A DNA stretch of 64,000 nucleotides from positions 1 through 64,000 of the forward strand of contig CAKPQG010000009.1 of the NCBI GenBank assembly GCA_934178345.1, in the 5' to 3' direction. Numbering within the stretch: the stretch's first letter is position 1; every line of letters begins with the position of its first letter. Of this stretch, positions 59,834-64,000 are shown piece after piece. The notes under the pieces are model-generated. The model saw nothing but the letters and a program-made list of their open reading frames with translations. It did not search any database and was not told the origin of the DNA. The position numbers and the translations under genes are program-made. Origin of the DNA: an uncultured Dialister sp. Its GTDB lineage: Bacteria > Bacillota > Negativicutes > Veillonellales > Dialisteraceae.

Positions 59834-60898
59834 CTAATCCCTATCTTTCTTTTTCTTCTGTTCCATCTGATAAGGCGAAGGCACGATTTCCTGCATGACG
59901 CCGAGCTTTCTGGCCCAAAGGATGAAGAGTACGAGGGCGATAGCTACAATCGCGATGCCGATCCAGAGGGACAGGTGAATGACGATGAGCGCGGTGCAGG
60001 AGAAGAAGGCCGTCAGCGCGTACATGACGAGCACGACCTGCTTCTGATTCAGCCCTTTGGCCAGCAAACGGTGATGCAGGTGGTTCTTATCCGGTGAGAA
60101 GATCGGCACGCCGCTCGACTTTCTGCGGACGATCGCAAGGAGAGTATCGGTGATCGGCACGGTGAGTGCGAGAAGCGGCACGATGAGGACGGCTGTCGCG
60201 ACGGTCTTCATCGAGCCCATGACGGACACGGCCGAGATGATGTAGCCCAGAAACATGGAGCCGGTATCCCCCATGAAGATCTTCGCCGGGTTGAAATTAT
60301 ACTGCAGAAAGGCCAGGCAGGCGCCTGTCATGGCGACCATGGCCGCTGCAGCCACCCACTGCCCCATCTGAAAAGCAAGGAGGGCGATGGCGATGGATGC
60401 GATCGTCGCAATGCCGGCTGCCAGACCGTCCAGGCCATCGATCAGGTTCACCGTATTCACGAAGCCGATGATCCAGAAGATGGTCAGTGGCAGTGAGATG
60501 ATTTCCGGCAAATAAATAATGCCGAGGCGCGGCACGTCGATCCATTCGATATTGATATTGAAAATAACGACAGGGATAGCGGCAGCAATGATCTGCCCCA
60601 AGAGCTTCACCTTCGGCGGCAGGGAGTACACATCGTCAGCGATGCCGACCGCGATCAAAAATGTCGCTCCCACCATGATGCCGACCATCTCATACGTGAA
60701 GCCGATGGTCGCGATCACGGAGACCATGAAGCCGGCGTAAATGGCCAGTCCCCCCAGACGCGGTATCAGTCCATGATGCACCTTGCGCGCATCCGGCTTG
60801 TCGACAGCGCCGATACGGATGGCGAAGTTCTTCACCACCGGCGTCAGCACAAAGGTCACAGCCAGTGCCACAAGAAACGTGAACGCATAGGCGAACAA
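59834..60898 (-). CDS. Polyprenyl-phosphate GlcNAc-1-phosphate transferase (WecA/TagO/MraY family)
   Basis: Initiates a polyprenol-linked glycan at the inner membrane. 354 aa, about 11 helices: DKPDARKVHHGLIPRLGGLAIY, VGIADDVYSLPPKVKLLGQ, FVNTVNLIDGLDGLAAGI (catalytic Asp cluster), FMGDTGSMFLGY and SPDKNHLHHRLL (the His loop of WecA/TagO). The start is probably TTG at 60898: AGGAGG lies 7 nt upstream of it and inside the longer frame that starts with ATG at 60928. wecB follows, suggesting a ManNAc-containing surface polymer. Confidence 0.93.
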   Translation of the reverse strand: MFAYAFTFLVALAVTFVLTPVVKNFAIRIGAVDKPDARKVHHGLIPRLGGLAIYAGFMVSVIATIGFTYEMVGIMVGATFLIAVGIADDVYSLPPKVKLLGQIIAAAIPVVIFNINIEWIDVPRLGIIYLPEIISLPLTIFWIIGFVNTVNLIDGLDGLAAGIATIASIAIALLAFQMGQWVAAAAMVAMTGACLAFLQYNFNPAKIFMGDTGSMFLGYIISAVSVMGSMKTVATAVLIVPLLALTVPITDTLLAIVRRKSSGVPIFSPDKNHLHHRLLAKGLNQKQVVLVMYALTAFFSCTALIVIHLSLWIGIAIVAIALVLFILWARKLGVMQEIVPSPYQMEQKKKKDRD

Positions 60899-60996
60899 CG
60901 TAACACCTCCTAATAGACAACATTTCAATGCTATTCTACCACAAAGCGCAAGGGAGGGCTAGGATGGTGTGCTTTCCCGCCCATTCCATACAAAAA

Positions 60997-61023
60997 GCAT
61001 AGCCATGACTTGCGTGGCTATGC
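60997..61023 (-). terminator. Terminator of the toxin mRNA, overlapping the antisense promoter
   Basis: GCATAGCC...GGCTATGC followed on the minus strand by TTTTTG. The same hairpin places TGCTATAAT (extended -10, 61024-61029) directly after it on the + strand. Confidence 0.6.
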
Positions 61024-61035
61024 TATAATAATATA

Positions 61036-61152
61036 TACAAATGGTAGGCGTACCTCGGCGTGTGGTAGCGTCCGGCGCTTCCCAGAAGAATAAAGGTGAG
61101 AAAGGCCGTCCGCTGACAGAGAAACCCGCTTGTGAATCAGGCGGCTTTTTTC
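61036..61152 (+). ncRNA. Putative antisense antitoxin RNA, copy 1
   Basis: Starts about 7 nt after TGCTATAAT (61024-61029) and ends at a terminator, ACCCGCTTGTGAATCAGGCGGC plus six Ts (61125-61152). It has no reading frame. It lies antisense to the 3' part of the holin-like toxin transcript, the layout of TxpA/RatA- or BsrG/SR4-type systems. An inverted, diverged copy lies at 61563-61676. Confidence 0.65.
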
Positions 61153-61167
61153 ATGTCAGGAAAACTA

Positions 61168-61236
61168 TTATTTCAACATCATTACAATGAGAGTTGCAAA
61201 AGCAATCATCAGGTACAATGTTTCAAAAGTACTCAT
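61168..61236 (-). CDS. Putative holin-like toxin (22 aa), type I toxin-antitoxin
   Basis: MSTFETLYLMIAFATLIVMMLK: a polar MSTFE start then one membrane helix and a terminal Lys, matching the putative holin-like toxin family (MxTYExLxLMxxFxxL). Such peptides insert in the inner membrane. GGAAGGAG is 9 nt upstream of the ATG and lies in the 3' arm of a hairpin (61249-61267, CTTCCTG/CAGGAAG), which would mask it. Promoter TTGTGC-18-TAAAAT (61326-61297). The toxin mRNA would run to about 60997, over the whole of RNA copy 1. Too short for usual gene callers. Confidence 0.8.
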   Translation of the reverse strand: MSTFETLYLMIAFATLIVMMLK

Positions 61237-61248
61237 GACACTCAGCTC

Positions 61249-61267
61249 CTTCCTGATTGACAGGAAG
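61249..61267 (-). promoter_or_regulatory. Shine-Dalgarno-sequestering hairpin of the toxin mRNA
   Basis: On the minus strand CTTCCTG-TCAAT-CAGGAAG, immediately followed by GAG, buries most of AGGAAGGAG. Translation control by leader structure is usual for type I toxins. Confidence 0.65.
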
Positions 61268-61296
61268 CTTCGAACCGTCGAAGTACGTCTGATGCC

Positions 61297-61326
61297 ATTT
61301 TATCATATTCGCCATCGTGCGCACAA
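61297..61326 (-). promoter_or_regulatory. Toxin promoter
   Basis: Minus strand TTGTGC (61326-61321), 18 bp, TAAAAT (61302-61297). An insulating hairpin GGGCGGCC-TTCA-GGCCGCCC with T-runs (61328-61355) lies just upstream. Confidence 0.5.
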
Positions 61327-61355
61327 GAAAAGGGCGGCCTTCAGGCCGCCCTTTT

Positions 61356-61562
61356 CCGTGAGAGTGTAAAAATAAAAGGAGATAAAGGAGTGGGAATCCC
61401 GCTCGGGGAAAGCGGGACATATTGTGAAGGCGGAGCGGAATCCGTACATTCTCCTCCGTCTTCAATGCTATTATACCACACGAATTTAATTTTGCAAGCA
61501 TGCTTAAATTGATTTTTTAGGCTAAGCTTATGCCAAGAGAGCTGTGTTTTATTAGAGCATGA
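61356..61562. other. Centre of the inverted repeat: no toxin for RNA copy 2
   Basis: Contains GGGAATCCCGCTCGGGGAAAGCGGGAC (hairpins), an ATTATACCACACG -10-like site at about 61471-61476 on the minus strand, and CAAGCATGCTTAAATTG. No second holin-like frame is found on the + strand where symmetry predicts one (only MLKLIF-stop and MPRELCFIRA-stop). Confidence 0.6.
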
Positions 61563-61676
61563 AAAAAGCCGCCTGATTAACAAGCGGTTTCCCCGTGTCA
61601 GCGGTCGGCCTTTCTCATCTTTAACATTACTGGGAGGTGCCGGGCGCCACCACGCGCTACGGTATACCCTCCATAC
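61563..61676 (-). ncRNA. Putative antitoxin RNA, copy 2 (inverted)
   Basis: Minus-strand copy of the unit at 61036-61152: TGCTATAAT (-10 at 61688-61683), shared segments GAGAAAGGCCG and CCGCTGACA, and terminator AAACCGCTTGTTAATCAGGCGGCTTTTTT. The flanking hairpin 61689-61716 followed by TTTTTTA is a terminator on the + strand, as expected for a lost convergent toxin mRNA. Confidence 0.6.
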
Positions 61677-61723
61677 ACCTATATTATAGCATAGCCACGC
61701 AACACGCGGCTATGCTTTTTTAT

Positions 61724-62452
61724 TCATACCATCCAGCGCCGCACACGTTCTGCGAAGGCTTTGAAGAGCGGATCCATCACTTTTCCCTCCATGTTCTCCG
61801 GATGCCACTGGACGGTAGTGATGAGATCATTCTTCACGCTCTCAGTCGCTTCGACGATGCCGTCTCTGCTTCTTGCCGTAACACGCAGACCATCCGCCAG
61901 CTTCTTGATGGCTTCGCGATGGCGCGAATTCACATAGAGTCCATCCCCTAAAACATCATGCAAACGGCTGCCTGGATCGATTTCTATATAGTGGGTCGCG
62001 ATGTTTCCCGGCGCTTTCTGCATATGCTGGATGGTGGCCTTGGGATTCTGTGCCTGCATGTCCTGCCAGAGCTTGCCGCCTAAGGCGACATTCAGGATCT
62101 GATGGCCGCGGCAGATGCCGAGGATCGGCTTGTCTGCTTTGAGGCAGGCTTTGATGAGCGCGATTTCGAAAATGTCTCTCTTCTCGTAGGTCGGCCCGAT
62201 GCACCAGAGCGGCTCTTCTCCGTAGAAACGGGGCGCGGGATTCGGCCCGCCGGAGAGGACGAGGGCATCAAAGCTGTCTACATATTCCTCGGGGCTGGCA
62301 TAATCATCATAGGCCAGAATGATGGGAAGCAGGCCGGAGCGCCCCAGCGCATTCAAAAGCGGACGCGGCGCGTAGTCCGCCATTCTCTGATTGATCGGTT
62401 TCATATCCGCCAAGAGCGTATCAGCTGTGACGGCGACGATAGGTTTACGCAT
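61724..62452 (-). CDS. Class I glutamine-amidotransferase-like hydrolase (peptidase C26, PuuD-like)
   Basis: 242 aa. Nucleophile Cys114 in LGICRGHQILNVALGG and His217/Glu219 in TTVQWHPENME form the triad; VLSGGPNPAP is the oxyanion region. Members cleave gamma-glutamyl amides such as gamma-Glu-GABA. The start at 62452 (MRKPIVAVTAD) follows AAAGGAG. A longer frame from 62566 would run through the marR terminator. Confidence 0.9.
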   Translation of the reverse strand: MRKPIVAVTADTLLADMKPINQRMADYAPRPLLNALGRSGLLPIILAYDDYASPEEYVDSFDALVLSGGPNPAPRFYGEEPLWCIGPTYEKRDIFEIALIKACLKADKPILGICRGHQILNVALGGKLWQDMQAQNPKATIQHMQKAPGNIATHYIEIDPGSRLHDVLGDGLYVNSRHREAIKKLADGLRVTARSRDGIVEATESVKNDLITTVQWHPENMEGKVMDPLFKAFAERVRRWMV

Positions 62453-62541
62453 AAGAAACTCCTTTGGAAAATAGTTGCTTGTTGTTAGTTGTTTGTTATT
62501 AGTTATTTTACGCCAGCAACTAGCAACTAACAACAGAGCAC

Positions 62542-62570
62542 AAAAAAGATGCTTCTTTCGAAGCATCTTT
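62542..62570 (-). terminator. marR terminator
   Basis: AAAGATGCTTC-TTTC-GAAGCATCTTT followed by a T-run on the minus strand, 20 bp after the marR stop. The gap to the C26 gene also has GTTAGTTG-type direct repeats. Confidence 0.85.
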
Positions 62571-62589
62571 GCATGTAAAAAAACACAGA

Positions 62590-63060
62590 TTAAATCATAT
62601 CCAGATTTTTCATGATCTGCCCTAAGACACCTTTGAAGATACGCATATCGCTTTCCGATACACCTTCGTAGAAAGTCTTGTCCAGATCCTTGGCTGCCTG
62701 ACGGCTCGCCTGCTCGACCTGCTTGGCTTTTTCTGTCAGGAAGAGGCGGTACTTTCTCGCATCTTCCGGCACGCGTTCCTTACGCACAAGGCCTTTGTCG
62801 ATCATGGACTTCACCATGACTGTGATGGTGGGATTCGTCAGGTGCAGATGTTCTTCCAGCGTCTTCTGTGTGACCAGATCCTTCTTGTGGGTAGAAAGAT
62901 AGGCAATAATCAGAGACTGGCGCGCAGTCAAACCAAACTTCTGCATGATACCGGACTGCTTCAGGAGCATTCTCTTGTGCGCCTGACCCAGATTGTAGGT
63001 CAGTCCCAGCTTGTCGCTCTTATTTAAATCTTCCGGTTTTAAATGGATCTGTCTCTTCAT
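62590..63060 (-). CDS. MarR-family transcriptional regulator
   Basis: 156 aa. Winged helix: FGLTARQSLIIAYLSTHKKDLVTQKTLEEHLHLTNPTITVMVKSMIDKGLVRKERVPEDARKYRLFLTEKAKQ, with flanking dimerisation helices. The ATG at 63060 is preceded by AGGTGAGG. A GTG 9 bp earlier is less likely. Ligand and target unknown. Located upstream of the C26 hydrolase on the same strand but separated by a terminator. Confidence 0.9.
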   Translation of the reverse strand: MKRQIHLKPEDLNKSDKLGLTYNLGQAHKRMLLKQSGIMQKFGLTARQSLIIAYLSTHKKDLVTQKTLEEHLHLTNPTITVMVKSMIDKGLVRKERVPEDARKYRLFLTEKAKQVEQASRQAAKDLDKTFYEGVSESDMRIFKGVLGQIMKNLDMI

Positions 63061-63193
63061 ACCCCTCACCTTGCTGCTGTCTAAAATGGATAAAATAACA
63101 CCTGAATTTCACGAATAGAATTTTATATATTATACACTATTTCCGTCCCGCAGTCACATTAGAAATTATATATAATATGCGAAATCGGAATGA

Positions 63194-63652
63194 TTACAAC
63201 GGAAGCGGGCTCTTGTCCTGCATGATGCTTTTCTTGCACTCGGAGACGCTCCATCGGTCGTCCCTGTCAATGCGTGCGCGATACTCTTTCTCTCCGGACG
63301 AAATCAGGAAATAGACCTCTCCCATCGACTCTTCACGCACCACGGAGAAGCGGCCGGCGCCGGGAAGGTATCCCTGCCAGACCACGCAGCCATTCTGACG
63401 AATGGAAAGCTCCGTCGTCTGGTGATCCGCTGTCAAATGGAACTCGATCAGCCGACCGAAGCCGTCATTGAAATAGAGCGTCGTCTCCCCTCGCATCGCG
63501 GATGGCTCGACGGAAATCGCTGATGAGTACATGTATTCGCTCGTCAAGCCCGCTTCTGCCAGATAGGAGGGCATCCCTCCCGCGGCCGATGCCCCGGTGA
63601 ATGGCGCCACCGCAAGTGCCAGCAGAAGCGCGGCGAAAACCTTTTGCTTCAT
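63194..63652 (-). CDS. Exported protein of unknown function (152 aa)
   Basis: Signal peptide KQKVFAALLLALAVAPFTGASA then a beta-rich mature part (GETTLYFNDGFGRLIEFHLTADHQTTELSIRQNGCVVWQGYLPGAGRFSVVREESMGEVYFLISSGEKEYRARID) with two cysteines that could pair (C-VVW and EC-KK). Periplasmic. Start at 63652 with GGGAGGGG upstream. Not a recognised family. Confidence 0.7.
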   Translation of the reverse strand: MKQKVFAALLLALAVAPFTGASAAGGMPSYLAEAGLTSEYMYSSAISVEPSAMRGETTLYFNDGFGRLIEFHLTADHQTTELSIRQNGCVVWQGYLPGAGRFSVVREESMGEVYFLISSGEKEYRARIDRDDRWSVSECKKSIMQDKSPLPL

Positions 63653-63978
63653 GCCGACCCCTCCCTGACGAATCATAACGATGTTTTATATATTATATAA
63701 CAAATAGGAATATTTCGATAGGAACACACTTTTTCGCTCGATTTCCATAGTAAGCTACATAGTATCGAATGAATCACGATTTATTGTAAATACGTATAGA
63801 AATATTCTATTGGAAAGATTGAGGGGATTCTATGAGAGTTGTAGGTTCAATGGGTTCAGAAGGTTCAACAGGTTCTCCATTTTACAAGGAATAATATATG
63901 CTGCGGCGCTTTCCAATGATGCTGCGCCGCACCACCCCCGTTGAACCCTTTGAACCTGTAGAACCTGCTAACCCCTTC
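63653..63978. repeat. AT-rich upstream region and module with GTTGAACCC nonamers
   Basis: 63660-63835 is AT-rich with no gene. 63840-63870 carries GGTTCAATGGGTTCAGAAGG nonamers, 63901-63932 the GCGGCGC...GCGCCGCACCACC stem-loop and 63936-63970 GTTGAACCC-type nonamers. Confidence 0.75.
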
Positions 63979-64000
63979 TCAAATCTTCGCCAGCCAGCGC
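63979..64000 (-). CDS. Possible C-terminus of a gene continuing beyond the window
   Basis: Minus strand reads ...RWLAKI then TGA at 63981-63979, immediately after the repeat module, as other gene ends do. Only seven codons are visible, so identity is unknown. Confidence 0.3.

Overview
The window looks like chromosomal DNA of an anaerobic, diderm Firmicute of the class Negativicutes (Veillonellaceae), most probably Dialister or a close relative. This is inferred from gene content and protein style, not from a 16S gene, which is absent. The pointers are class III ribonucleotide reductase, several C4-dicarboxylate carriers, a two-partner-secretion/contact-inhibition remnant that needs an outer membrane, and SigA-type promoters with strong Shine-Dalgarno sites. 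No tRNA, rRNA or CRISPR array was seen.

Layout. 0-3.7 kb: iron(II) uptake (feoA, feoA, feoB, Cys-rich partner). 4-7.7 kb: folA-thyA and recQ. 8.6-16.2 kb: DcuC-type carrier, M20 peptidase, TRIC-like membrane protein, M50 protease, Lrp regulator, gltS. 16.6-20.6 kb: orphan HicB-like gene, gyrB with a terminator-like leader, a lone GT51 glycosyltransferase. 21-25.7 kb: LysR with a divergent SLC13 carrier, then DcuA. 25.9-30.7 kb: AT-rich island with an IS21 remnant and a decayed cdi locus carrying up to three immunity-type genes and one intact toxin-bearing CdiA tail. 31-35 kb: crotonase, mnmA and an unknown tail-anchored protein. 35.9-39.6 kb: nrdD and nrdG, separated by the biggest repeat arrays. 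40-50.7 kb: cstA, trxA, a cytidylate-kinase-like gene, lrgAB, an AAA/DUF4143 ATPase, flavin reductase, an exported protein and a nitroreductase. 51.2-58.4 kb: a complete ten-gene F-ATPase operon (atpZIBEFHAGDC). 58.4-60.9 kb: wecB and a WecA/TagO-like transferase. 61-61.7 kb: a type I toxin-antitoxin-like locus inside a large inverted repeat. 61.7-64 kb: C26 amidase, MarR, exported protein.

The dominant non-coding feature is an unusual load of short tandem repeats. Heptanucleotide families (GTGACTR, GGGATTA, ATTCCTM, CCTGAAC) and a nonanucleotide GTTGAACCC family are built into a recurring composite module with GC-rich stem-loops. The module sits at most gene boundaries and even between feoA and feoB. 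It is missing inside the atp operon and across about 24.4-31.8 kb, which suggests the cdi island is foreign. A roughly 162-bp MITE family and two further families of 120-150 bp intergenic elements are interspersed.

Physiology, as inference: three C4-dicarboxylate-type carriers (DcuC, SLC13, DcuA), an F-ATPase c-subunit with carboxylates in both helices, anaerobic RNR, Feo, GltS and CstA fit an anaerobe living on dicarboxylates and peptides, possibly with sodium-coupled bioenergetics.
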